From JAEHDI01 sp035455185 (GTDB lineage Bacteria; Acidobacteriota; Terriglobia; Bryobacterales; Bryobacteraceae), in the NCBI GenBank assembly GCA_035455185.1, contig DATIFQ010000256.1, positions 1 to 24,528 on the forward strand: a stretch of 24,528 bases of DNA, read 5' to 3'. The notes beneath the pieces are model-generated. The model saw nothing but the letters and a program-made list of their open reading frames with translations, did no database searches and was not told the DNA's origin. Below are positions 6,232-13,964 of this stretch, piece after piece (the first letter of the stretch is position 1; every line of letters begins with the position of its first letter). Made by a program: the position numbers and the translations under genes.

Positions 6232-9051
6232 ATGGGCGCACGAAATCGCTGGGTTCTCGTTGTCACGTGCCTACTCGTGGTGCCGCCCTGGGCGCAAGGG
6301 GCAGGTGTGACGGTGCGATTTGACCCCTTGTCGCCGGAAGTCGGGCCGTTTCCGGCCGATTCCCTGACGGTTGCCGACGCAACACAGAAGACCGGGGTGC
6401 GGGTGAACCTCCCGCTATCCAACTGCGCAGCCCAGCCAAGCACATGCGAAGACCTCAAGCTGATCAACGAGCTTGACGGATTCAACCTCCAGCCTCGAGT
6501 TCGGGTGCGATTCAGCGGGCCGGTCAACACGGCGACGCTCCGGTCCGGGATATTTGTGGTCGCTTTGGACGATATTGTCGCTAGTGTACTTGGGGTGCAT
6601 CTGGCGGGGCAAGTCATCGCGATCAACCAGGTGATCTTCGATCCCGATACGAATACGGCGTACGGCGAGGCGGACGAAGTGCTCGACCAGCATCGCCGTT
6701 ATGCTCTTGTGGTCACGGATGCGGTTCGGGACGCCTCGGGCGATCCCGTCGAACAGGACCCGACCTATGGACGGTGTTTGGCACCGCTGTTCCAGAGCGC
6801 CTATTGCCGCCAGCTCTCGGAAGTCGTGAAGACGTTGAGAGTCCCGGGGAAGATCGTGGCGGCATCGCGGTTTACGACTCTGAGCGCTACGAGCTGGCTG
6901 GAGAAGGCTCGGGCAAGAATTCAAGGCTCCACGGTAAACGTCCGTCGGCCGTCACCGAAAAACACATTCAAAGTCGCCAGCCTATTGGCGTTCAGCTTGC
7001 GCCTTCAGGTGAAATCCAACCCCCCGGCGTTTGAGGATTTCACAGTGCCCCAGCCGCTATTAGCGGCGATCCTGGCGGACGTCGATCGGATCGCCTTTGC
7101 GTCGTTTGACTCGCCGCGATTCTTGGACGCCAAACAGACAATCCCGGCAGTACCGACCGCTGGGGAAGTCGCACTGCCATCTGCCACGACTGGAGTTCAA
7201 TTCCACGCCTTTCTGCCGAAGGGCGACAAGCCGAAAACAGGTTATCCGGTGGTGATTTTCGGGCACGGGCTCAACGACAGCCGTTTCGGCGCGCCCACGC
7301 TCGTCGCCAACACGTTCGCCCGAAACGGCTTTGCGACCATCGCGATGAACGCCGTTGGGCATGGCTCCGGACCGGAGAGCACAGTCAGCCTCCTGGAACT
7401 CTCGGGAAGCACGACGTTGACGGCGGGCGGAAGAAGCATCGACCTGAATGGCGACGGGAGCATCGAGTCGCGGGAGGGCTGCCTGCTCCCAGGGCCGGGG
7501 CCTTTCGGGTTGCGGGACTGTCTTCGGCAAACGGCTCTCGACCTCGCGCAGTTTGTGCGGGTTCTCCGGGCCGGCCTCGATGTCGATGGAGACGGCAGCG
7601 TGGACCTCGACCCGGGCCGTATCTACTATGCCGGGCAGTCGCTCGGCGCGCTTTACGGAACCGTGTTCAACGCGATTGAACCCGAAATCCGGGTGACGGC
7701 GCTCAACGTGGGCGGAGCGACTGTCATGGACGTAGCCCGCTGGAGTCCGTCTTTCCACTCCGTGACGCGCGATTTCCTGGGTACCCGTATGCCGCCGCTG
7801 CTAAATGCGGGCGGGGACTTCAACGAGAACTACGTTCTTCGAGGCGAACCGGCGAAGACGAATGACGTGACCGGAGCGATCAATATCCAAAACCTCTTCG
7901 AGACGTCCGAATGGCTTCAGATGAGCGGCGACCCGATCGCCTATGCGGCTCATTTGAAACTGGCGCCGCTGGCGGGCGCTACTCCGAAGCGGGTCTTGTG
8001 GCAGTTCGCGCGGGGCGACCGCACCGTGCCGAATCCTCAGAACAGCGCGCTGATTCGCGCCGCCGGGATGAGAGAAGAGAGCCGGCTCTACCGACACGAT
8101 CTTGCGCGCGCGGTGGCGCCGGATCTTTCGGAGAACCCGCACGCATTTCTCGTCGACATCCAGAGCGCCCCGGGCTTCGCGATCGCGGCGGCAGCGCAAC
8201 AGCAGATCGCAGGTTTCTTCGCTGCCGACGGGATGCAGATTCCCGATGTCAACAAACTCGTACCGCTGCTGTTCGGGCGCAACGTGTTCGAGACGCCCGC
8301 CTCGCTGCCCGAGGACTTCGGCTTCGGCGCGTCGGTCGTGAGCGTTTCGGCGGCGAGTTACGATTTCGTGGTCGCGCCGGAGTCGATCGTCGCCGCGGGG
8401 GGTACAGGTCTGGCAGTGCGGACGGAAGCGGCGACGTCGCGGTCGCTGCCGACAGCAATCGCCGGCACCACGGTACGGGTGGTGGATTCCACGGGGGTCG
8501 AGCGGTTAGCGCCCCTGTTCTTTGTTTCACCACAGCAGGTGAACTACATCCTACCGGCGGGCACAACTCCGGGGATGGCAAGAGTGACCGTCACAAGCGG
8601 TGACGGGGAGGCCTCGTCCGGGACGGCGCAGGTGGAATCTGTGGCTCCGGCGCTGTTTACGGCGAATGCCAGCGGCTCAGGCGTAGCGGCTGCAGTAGCG
8701 ACCCTGGCAAAAGTGGACGGGTCGCAATCGAGCGACGTCGTGTTCCAGTGTCTCGCCGGTCCCGGAACGTGCGTGGCGAAGCCGATCGACCTAGGAGCGG
8801 CAGGAGACCGGGTCTACCTGTTGCTTTTCGGCACGGGAATCCGTGGCCGGAGCGGCTTAACAGCTGTGCGCTTGACCCTTGACGGCGCCAATGTTCCGGT
8901 CGATTACGCCGGGGCACAGAGCGAGTTCGCGGGACTCGATCAGGTGAATGCCGGGCCGATTCCGCGGTCCTTCACTGGACGCGGGGAAACGGCCGTCGAA
9001 CTCACGGTGGACGGCAAGCCCACGAACATCGTGACGATCAGCTTCCGTTAG
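6232..9051 (+). CDS. Secreted alpha/beta-hydrolase (lipase-like) with Ig-like N-terminus and TIGR03437 C-terminal domain
   Basis: This 939-residue protein begins with a signal peptide (about 1-24, ending QGAG). Residues about 25-215 resemble the N-terminal region of VolA/Pla-1-type bacterial lipases, with LDGFNLQPRVRVRFSGPVN and a 'DAVRDASGDPV' segment. An alpha/beta-hydrolase core follows: VVIFGHGLND at about 340-349 gives the oxyanion region, and YAGQSLGA places the nucleophile at Ser470 in a GxSxG elbow. An acid in ARGDRTVPNP and a later His would complete the triad. Residues about 697-939 match the Solibacter-type TIGR03437 domain (FVSPQQVNYILPAGTTPG, APALFTANASG, VYLLLFGTGIRGR, GLDQVNAGPIP). 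The likely role is extracellular or surface ester hydrolysis. The gene stands alone, divergent from the beta-barrel gene. The ATG at 6232 gives a clean signal peptide; an ATG at 6224 is out of frame. Confidence 0.86.
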   Translation: MGARNRWVLVVTCLLVVPPWAQGAGVTVRFDPLSPEVGPFPADSLTVADATQKTGVRVNLPLSNCAAQPSTCEDLKLINELDGFNLQPRVRVRFSGPVNTATLRSGIFVVALDDIVASVLGVHLAGQVIAINQVIFDPDTNTAYGEADEVLDQHRRYALVVTDAVRDASGDPVEQDPTYGRCLAPLFQSAYCRQLSEVVKTLRVPGKIVAASRFTTLSATSWLEKARARIQGSTVNVRRPSPKNTFKVASLLAFSLRLQVKSNPPAFEDFTVPQPLLAAILADVDRIAFASFDSPRFLDAKQTIPAVPTAGEVALPSATTGVQFHAFLPKGDKPKTGYPVVIFGHGLNDSRFGAPTLVANTFARNGFATIAMNAVGHGSGPESTVSLLELSGSTTLTAGGRSIDLNGDGSIESREGCLLPGPGPFGLRDCLRQTALDLAQFVRVLRAGLDVDGDGSVDLDPGRIYYAGQSLGALYGTVFNAIEPEIRVTALNVGGATVMDVARWSPSFHSVTRDFLGTRMPPLLNAGGDFNENYVLRGEPAKTNDVTGAINIQNLFETSEWLQMSGDPIAYAAHLKLAPLAGATPKRVLWQFARGDRTVPNPQNSALIRAAGMREESRLYRHDLARAVAPDLSENPHAFLVDIQSAPGFAIAAAAQQQIAGFFAADGMQIPDVNKLVPLLFGRNVFETPASLPEDFGFGASVVSVSAASYDFVVAPESIVAAGGTGLAVRTEAATSRSLPTAIAGTTVRVVDSTGVERLAPLFFVSPQQVNYILPAGTTPGMARVTVTSGDGEASSGTAQVESVAPALFTANASGSGVAAAVATLAKVDGSQSSDVVFQCLAGPGTCVAKPIDLGAAGDRVYLLLFGTGIRGRSGLTAVRLTLDGANVPVDYAGAQSEFAGLDQVNAGPIPRSFTGRGETAVELTVDGKPTNIVTISFR

Positions 9052-9064
9052 CTACGAACGTGAA

Positions 9065-9098
9065 GCCGGGCGCCTAGATGAACTTGTACTCGCCCGGC
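9065..9098. terminator. GC-rich inverted repeat at a convergent gene junction
   Basis: GCCGGGCG at 9065-9072 pairs perfectly with CGCCCGGC at 9091-9098 across an 18-base loop. It begins 14 bases after the stop of the 939-residue hydrolase and overlaps the end of the converging oxidoreductase gene. No T-run follows on either strand, so it is not a classical intrinsic terminator. It could still stall transcription from both sides, or be chance in GC-rich sequence. Confidence 0.3.
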
Positions 9099-10414
9099 AC
9101 AGGCAACGGCGGAACCTCGATGTTCGCTTCGTAGCTCATTGCCTTCGGCGAAAGGTCGCGCTTGGAGTTCATGATCATGTCCCATGTGACCTCCAGCCCA
9201 GAGTAGGCGGATTCACGGGCCATGATGCAGGTCATCGTGCTTTCGGCGACCGCCATGGCGTGGTTGATGTACGGGCCGTCACCGCGAATGCTGTTGACCA
9301 TCGCGGTGTGCTCGCGGACGTACGGGTTCTCCATCGGATCGCGGAACCCGCCGCGGACGTCCTGGCCCGAACCGCTTCCCATGTCATGGGCGTTGCTGCG
9401 TCCCTTGGCGCCGACGATTAACTCGCTCACGTTCGTCGCGCAGCCCTTGGGGTACTGCCTGCAGTAGCTGGACATGTGGACGCCGTTTGCGTACTCGAAA
9501 TCGGCGCTGAGGTGGTCGTAGATGTTCCCGTAGGCGGCTTCCCGCGGCCGCCAGATCGCGCCGCCCGAGGCGACGACCTTCTCGGGATGCGTGCCCATGA
9601 CCCAGTTGCAGACGTCGATGTTGTGCAGGTGCTGCTCGACGACCTGGTCGCCGCAGAGCCAGACAAAGGAGTACCAGTTGCGGTTCTGCCAGATCATGTC
9701 GCTCCACTTCGGGTCGCGCTGTCCCTTGGGGCCGGGCCATCCTCCGCCGAGAAACTGGAGCACGGGGCCGCCGACCCAGTACGCGTAGGTAGCGACAACG
9801 TTGCCGATGGCGCCGTTCTTGATCTTGTCGATCGTTTCCGTATAGTCGCGGGCGAAGCGTCGCTGCGCTCCCGACATCACGGTCAGCTTAAGTTCCTCCG
9901 ATTTTTTCGCGGCGGCCATGAAGCGGCGCACGCCCACAGGGTCAGTGCCAAACGGCTTCTCGCAGAAAACGTGCTTCTTGGCTGCGATGCAGGCCTCGAA
10001 GTGCTCCGGGCGGTAACCGGGAGGAGTGGCCAGCATCACGATGTCGACGTCGGAAGCGATGACCTTCTTGTACGCGTCGAAGCCGACGAAGTGCCGATCG
10101 GGCGGCACCTTAACGCGATCCTGTAGCTTGGGATTTTTCGTCTCATCGCGTATCGATGCCAGCGATTTCTCGAGCCGGTCTTCGAAAATGTCCCCCATGG
10201 CGACAACCTCGACGTTCTCGGTACCCGTCAGCAGATTGACCACCGCTTCGGTGCCGCGGCCGCCACAGCCCACAAGTCCTGCCTTGAGTTTCTCCTTGCC
10301 GGCTCCACGCACAAGCTCTGGCCGGATTATGGTGAATGCAGACGTTCCTGCGCCTATCACGCTGGAGTTCTTAAGAAAAGAGCGCCGCGACAGATTATCG
10401 GAGTTTCTGTTCAT
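9074..10414 (-). CDS. Tat-exported Gfo/Idh/MocA-family oxidoreductase
   Basis: This family uses NAD(P)(H) to oxidise or reduce sugars, inositols and related compounds. From ATG 10414 the protein has 446 residues. A twin-arginine signal (SRRSFLK, residues 9-15) is followed by a hydrophobic stretch, so it is predicted to be exported folded with its cofactor. The Rossmann motif LVGCGGRG lies at 47-54, the signature EKP at 152-154, and a catalytic-type QHLHNIDVCNW at 261-271. The rest fits the C-terminal alpha/beta dimer domain of secreted Acidobacteria/Planctomycetes members. The ATG is set by GAGGTG (10421-10426, minus strand) six bases upstream; a GTG at 10423 inside that site would add three residues and is less likely. 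The gene is divergent from the DapA-like/esterase run, which suggests shared carbohydrate catabolism. The substrate is unknown. Confidence 0.92.
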   Translation of the reverse strand: MNRNSDNLSRRSFLKNSSVIGAGTSAFTIIRPELVRGAGKEKLKAGLVGCGGRGTEAVVNLLTGTENVEVVAMGDIFEDRLEKSLASIRDETKNPKLQDRVKVPPDRHFVGFDAYKKVIASDVDIVMLATPPGYRPEHFEACIAAKKHVFCEKPFGTDPVGVRRFMAAAKKSEELKLTVMSGAQRRFARDYTETIDKIKNGAIGNVVATYAYWVGGPVLQFLGGGWPGPKGQRDPKWSDMIWQNRNWYSFVWLCGDQVVEQHLHNIDVCNWVMGTHPEKVVASGGAIWRPREAAYGNIYDHLSADFEYANGVHMSSYCRQYPKGCATNVSELIVGAKGRSNAHDMGSGSGQDVRGGFRDPMENPYVREHTAMVNSIRGDGPYINHAMAVAESTMTCIMARESAYSGLEVTWDMIMNSKRDLSPKAMSYEANIEVPPLPVPGEYKFI

Positions 10415-10420
10415 CCTTCT

Positions 10421-10426
10421 CACCTC
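10421..10426 (-). promoter_or_regulatory. Shine-Dalgarno GAGGTG for the Gfo/Idh/MocA gene
   Basis: On the minus strand GAGGTG lies six bases before ATG 10414. It also contains a possible GTG start at 10423, so the same bases are either ribosome-binding site or start codon. The spacing to 10414 favours the former. Confidence 0.65.
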
Positions 10427-10543
10427 GGACGCCTATTCTATCTCCTACCGGTATGGGCGTGCCCGGACCCGCAGCGAACTGCAATTGGGTTCCCGGCTCA
10501 GGGCGACTGAGCGACAATAGAACTTTGTTTTCCTGGCGTTGGC

Positions 10544-10550
10544 GAGGAGG
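10544..10550 (+). promoter_or_regulatory. Shine-Dalgarno GAGGAGG for the DapA-family gene
   Basis: GAGGAGG ends nine bases before ATG 10560. It rules out the longer TTG start at 10539, which would place the ribosome-binding site inside the coding region. Confidence 0.75.
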
Positions 10551-10559
10551 CAGACGGCG

Positions 10560-11462
10560 ATGATCCAGGGAGTGAACGTCGCGGCCGTGACGCCCCGGCG
10601 CGTGAATGCGGACGGCGTGGACCTTGGGGCGACGCTGGAGCTGATCGATTTCCTATGCGACAAGGGAGCGGGCGGCATAGCACTGCTCGGTTCGACCGGC
10701 GAGTTTTCGCATTTCGACCTGGAGCAGCGGCTGCATCTGATCCAGTTTGGCGTGAAGCGAAGCCGGGCGCCGGTCCTCGTCAACGTGTCGCATTCCTATC
10801 TGGACGGGACGCTAGCGCTGGCGCGTGGAGCCGCCTCGTACGGAGCAGCCGCCTTGCTGCTGATGCCGCCGATCTTCTTCCGCTACCCGCAGGAGGATAT
10901 CCGGACGTTCTATCAGGAGTTCGCGCGCGATCTCGGCGTCTCTGTGCCGGTATTTCTTTACAACGTGCCGTTTTTTACGAGCGAGATCGCGTGTGAAACG
11001 GCGGAGGGTCTGCTAGCCGAGGGCCACTTTGCCGGTATCAAAGACTCCAGTGGAGAAATCGAGTATGTCCAACGAATGATCTCTCTCAAGCAGCAACGGC
11101 CACTGACCGTTCTGGTGGGCAACGACAAGATCTTTACGGCGGCCAGATCCGCCGGCGCCGATGGCGTCGTTTCCGGTGTCGGTTGTGCGCTGCCGGAGCT
11201 GATGGTGGGTCTCGACAGGGCCATCCTTTCCGGCGACACGACGCAGAGAGATCGGTTGGAGCTCCGACTTCAAGAGTTCATCGATTGGATCGATTCTTTC
11301 CCGGTACCCATCGGCGTCCGGGAGGCGGTTGCCCTGCGCGGGCTGAAGACTGGCCCGCATGCGACTCCGCTCGGCGAGGGAACGCAACGGCGGCTCGGCG
11401 AATTCAGGGAGTGGTTTCAGGGCTGGCTTCCCGGGATGCTGAAGGAGGCTTCGCGTGCGTAA
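10560..11462 (+). CDS. Dihydrodipicolinate synthase/N-acetylneuraminate lyase family aldolase
   Basis: This is a 300-residue class I aldolase of the DapA/NanA TIM-barrel family, which forms a Schiff base with a 2-oxo acid. The Schiff-base Lys161 lies in GIKDSSG and the catalytic Tyr134 in FLYNVPF. The substrate-carboxylate loop is GSTGEF at 44-49, where true DapA has GTTGES, and the context is not lysine biosynthesis. It is therefore more likely a lyase for a sugar-derived or other 2-oxo acid than a lysine-pathway enzyme. It is cytoplasmic. The ATG at 10560 is supported by GAGGAGG nine bases upstream. The stop overlaps the GTG of the downstream secreted esterase by eight bases, so the two are clearly one operon. 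The divergent Tat-exported oxidoreductase may act in the same pathway. The family is firm; the substrate is open. Confidence 0.9.
   Translation: MIQGVNVAAVTPRRVNADGVDLGATLELIDFLCDKGAGGIALLGSTGEFSHFDLEQRLHLIQFGVKRSRAPVLVNVSHSYLDGTLALARGAASYGAAALLLMPPIFFRYPQEDIRTFYQEFARDLGVSVPVFLYNVPFFTSEIACETAEGLLAEGHFAGIKDSSGEIEYVQRMISLKQQRPLTVLVGNDKIFTAARSAGADGVVSGVGCALPELMVGLDRAILSGDTTQRDRLELRLQEFIDWIDSFPVPIGVREAVALRGLKTGPHATPLGEGTQRRLGEFREWFQGWLPGMLKEASRA
11443..11448 (+). promoter_or_regulatory. Shine-Dalgarno AGGAGG inside the aldolase gene for the esterase GTG start
   Basis: AGGAGG lies six bases before GTG 11455, within the last codons of the DapA-family gene. It fixes the non-ATG start of the esterase and explains the eight-base gene overlap. 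Confidence 0.75.
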
Positions 11463-13104
11463 GGGGCTTCTGATTCTTCTGCTGGGGACGGCGCTCTCAG
11501 CCCAGGTCCTTGTCCCCGGTCCACAGGCCGCCGTCTTCCTGTCGGGGGTTGACGATTCAGATCAGCCTTACGGCCTGTACGTGCCTAAGAATTACGACGC
11601 TTCGAAGAAGTATCCGCTGGTCATCAGTCTTCACGGGGCGTGGTCGAATCATCGTGTGAACCTCCGCCGTGTATTCGGCAAAGGCAACCGCCCGGGCGAG
11701 TCCGACGCGGAGGCCACCCGGTACTTCCCGCCGCTTCGTGATGTCGATTTCATCGTGGCCTCGCCGTTCGCCCGCGGCACCATGGGTTTCATGGGAATCG
11801 CCGAGCGGGACGTGTATGACGTGCTGGCCGACGTGAAGAAACGATTCTCGATCGACGAGGATCGGATTTATCTGACAGGCCTGTCAATGGGCGGCGGCGG
11901 CACGCTTTGGCTCGCTCTCTCGCGACCGGATATCTGGGCGGCGATCGCTCCGGTTTGCCCGTCGATCGCACAAGGCACTCAAGAACTGGCTGGGAACGCG
12001 TTTCATCTGCCAGTGAAGCTGTTTCACGGCGACATCGACACCGCGGTTCCCGTAGACGTCTCGCGGACCTGGCACAAGCTGTTGCTCGGCCTCGGCGTGA
12101 AGGCTGAATACGTCGAGTATCCGGGCGTCAAGCACAATTCCTGGGACAACGCTTATAAAGACGGTGCAATCTTCGACTGGTTCGCACAGTTCCGGAGGAA
12201 TCGCTTCCCGGACCGCGTGCGATTCGCTACCAGGTTTTACAAGTACAGTTCTGCGTACTGGGTACGGATCGACGGACTGACTACTGGGGAACTCGCGACC
12301 ATCGATGCGAAGTTTACGGACAAAAACCGGATCGAGATCGACACCGCGCAGGTGGACGGTTTCACACTGCAACTCGCCGGGCATCCGATGTTCGAGTCTG
12401 GTAGACCGGTTTCGGTGAAGCTTAACGGTGCGGAACTGGCAGCCCAGGGCGCGGAGGCCGTATCGTTCCGCTCCTCTCGGGGCGTCTGGCAGGCCGGCCA
12501 GTACGCGCAACCCACAGGCGGCAAGCGAACCGGCGTGGAAGGTCCGATCCGGGAAGTCGTCAGCGGCCGCCATCTCTACATCTACGGCACGATCGATTCG
12601 CCCGGAAGCGGAGAACTCGAACAACGGCGCACGGTTTCGTCCTTCGCCTCCGACTGGCAGGGACCGAGCGCCCGGCTCGCGCTATGGCTGCGCTCAGTTG
12701 CCGACAAAGAGGCGACCGACGCCGATCTTTACGGGGCGAACCTGGTGCTGTTTGGAACGAAGGAGACGAACGCGCTGATCGCCCGCTACTCAACCTTCTT
12801 TCCGCTCGAACTCAATGCCGGCGCGGCCGACTACGGACTGGTCTTTATAGCGCCCGTGGGCGACCGGCTCGTGCTCGTAAATTCGGGCCTTCCGTGGTGG
12901 ACCGGGGCGGACCGTGCGAAACGTCCCGGACTCCGGTACCTGTGGTCGCCCTATCAAGTCTTGCTCAGTTTCGGAGATTTCATTTTGTTCAAGGGGTCGC
13001 TCGAGAACGTGATCGCCGAAGGAAACTTCACACGCTCATGGAAGGTGCCGCCGGAGGCCGCTGAAAAGATGAAGGCCACCGGAGCGGTGAAAGTCTTACG
13101 ATGA
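11455..13104 (+). CDS. Secreted serine esterase/polyhydroxybutyrate-depolymerase-like protein
   Basis: This 549-residue protein starts at GTG 11455 with a short signal peptide (KGLLILLLGTALSAQ). Residues about 25-250 are an alpha/beta-hydrolase of the LpqC/PHB-depolymerase/feruloyl-esterase type: the oxyanion loop LVISLHGAWSN, nucleophile Ser144 in GLSMGG, acid Asp195 in HGDIDTAVPV and His227 in GVKHNSW. Residues about 255-549 form a beta-rich C-terminal region of unknown role, possibly binding substrate. It includes IYGTIDSPG and NLVLFGTKETN, the latter like the C-terminal part of secreted prolyl-oligopeptidase-type hydrolases in Acidobacteria and Planctomycetes. The product is likely periplasmic or extracellular, attacking an ester of a plant or microbial polymer. 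It overlaps the aldolase gene upstream, and its TGA stop lies within the ATGA that starts a 40-codon ORF. Confidence 0.87.
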   Translation: MRKGLLILLLGTALSAQVLVPGPQAAVFLSGVDDSDQPYGLYVPKNYDASKKYPLVISLHGAWSNHRVNLRRVFGKGNRPGESDAEATRYFPPLRDVDFIVASPFARGTMGFMGIAERDVYDVLADVKKRFSIDEDRIYLTGLSMGGGGTLWLALSRPDIWAAIAPVCPSIAQGTQELAGNAFHLPVKLFHGDIDTAVPVDVSRTWHKLLLGLGVKAEYVEYPGVKHNSWDNAYKDGAIFDWFAQFRRNRFPDRVRFATRFYKYSSAYWVRIDGLTTGELATIDAKFTDKNRIEIDTAQVDGFTLQLAGHPMFESGRPVSVKLNGAELAAQGAEAVSFRSSRGVWQAGQYAQPTGGKRTGVEGPIREVVSGRHLYIYGTIDSPGSGELEQRRTVSSFASDWQGPSARLALWLRSVADKEATDADLYGANLVLFGTKETNALIARYSTFFPLELNAGAADYGLVFIAPVGDRLVLVNSGLPWWTGADRAKRPGLRYLWSPYQVLLSFGDFILFKGSLENVIAEGNFTRSWKVPPEAAEKMKATGAVKVLR

Positions 13105-13223
13105 ACAACACCATCGGTCAATTCGGTCATGCCGGTCACGAGCTTGCCCGCTGGATCGCGGATTACCGGCTATCGTTCACGACGCCAGAGCGGAGTGAAG
13201 CTACCATGATCGAGTTTGCGTAA
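13101..13223 (+). CDS. Small ORF (40 codons) coupled to the esterase by ATGA
   Basis: An ATG at 13101 overlaps the esterase stop in the four bases ATGA and opens a 40-codon frame ending with TAA at 13221-13223. The peptide is MNNTIGQFGHAGHELARWIA at its start, then DYRLSFTTPE and a short tail. It has no signal peptide or membrane segment. The stretch GHELARWIADYR recalls the N-terminal helix of group II PLP decarboxylases (GHxLVDWIADY), so it might be the remnant of such a gene rather than a working small protein. No matching continuation is seen in the other frames. The ATGA junction supports translation; the absence of a good ribosome-binding site leaves doubt. Confidence 0.35.
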   Translation: MNNTIGQFGHAGHELARWIADYRLSFTTPERSEATMIEFA

Positions 13224-13247
13224 TCGCATCGTGGAGACCGGAGATCC

Positions 13248-13934
13248 GTGTTCCAAGAACTTCTGCCTCTGCTGGCCGCTCTCGCGATCGCAGCCATAGT
13301 CTACACAGTGCGGGAGGTCCACCGGCGGCGATTCACGGTCCGTCCTCCACTGCCCGATCTGACATTGCGCGAAGGCTGGGAGTTGTGGCGGCGAGGCGGC
13401 GCGCAGCATCCTGACATAAAATTCTTTCCGGCAGACGCAGCGCTGACCGACGGAGTCGCCGCAGAGATGGAGCGGGCGCTCCCGGCCGCGGAGGCCGGTA
13501 TTTCCGGCGCGGATCACCCCAGGCAGGCTGTCCGCCGTTCGATCCTCGAAAACGCCGGAGTCGCGCTCCACCTTGAAGCGATCATCGGGCTGGGACAAGA
13601 GGAGAGAAAAGCCCTGCTCAAGGGTTACCGGGAGGGAATGGAAGGGCTGCTCCAGAACGCGTGGCGTTTGTCGGTCCATCGGTGGATCCTTCTGCGGTTT
13701 TACGGCCGGCTCAAGTTCGACGATGCCGTTCCCGACGACTGGTTCCAGCATTACATGCGCGTGGCCAGGCCGTACATCCGGGAGAAGGTGAGACTGGCGC
13801 GGGAACATGTACTCGAGCGCAACGAAGGATCGGGCCAGTTCGCGCAGGTCTACGATCAACTCCTACACCAGCTTGCCGAAGACACGCTCAAGATCCGGCC
13901 AAAACGCCGCTTCGTCGCGCCGGACTTGTCGTAA
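13248..13934 (+). CDS. Membrane-anchored protein of unknown function
   Basis: This 228-residue protein starts at GTG 13248, with GGAG motifs at 13233-13236 and 13240-13243 upstream. Residues about 4-20 (ELLPLLAALAIAAIVYTV) form a single N-terminal transmembrane segment followed by a basic stretch (REVHRRR), predicting an anchor with most of the protein in the cytoplasm. The rest is largely helical and charged (for example RKALLKGYREGMEGLLQNAW and YIREKVRLAREHVLERNEG). I do not recognise a domain. It is the last gene of the plus-strand run that starts with the aldolase, and it faces the deacetylase-like gene across 30 bases. GC-rich third positions agree with its neighbours, so it is probably a real gene. 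Confidence 0.7.
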   Translation: MFQELLPLLAALAIAAIVYTVREVHRRRFTVRPPLPDLTLREGWELWRRGGAQHPDIKFFPADAALTDGVAAEMERALPAAEAGISGADHPRQAVRRSILENAGVALHLEAIIGLGQEERKALLKGYREGMEGLLQNAWRLSVHRWILLRFYGRLKFDDAVPDDWFQHYMRVARPYIREKVRLAREHVLERNEGSGQFAQVYDQLLHQLAEDTLKIRPKRRFVAPDLS

Positions 13935-13964
13935 AAGCGATCCTGTCACGCGCATTTTGGCGCC

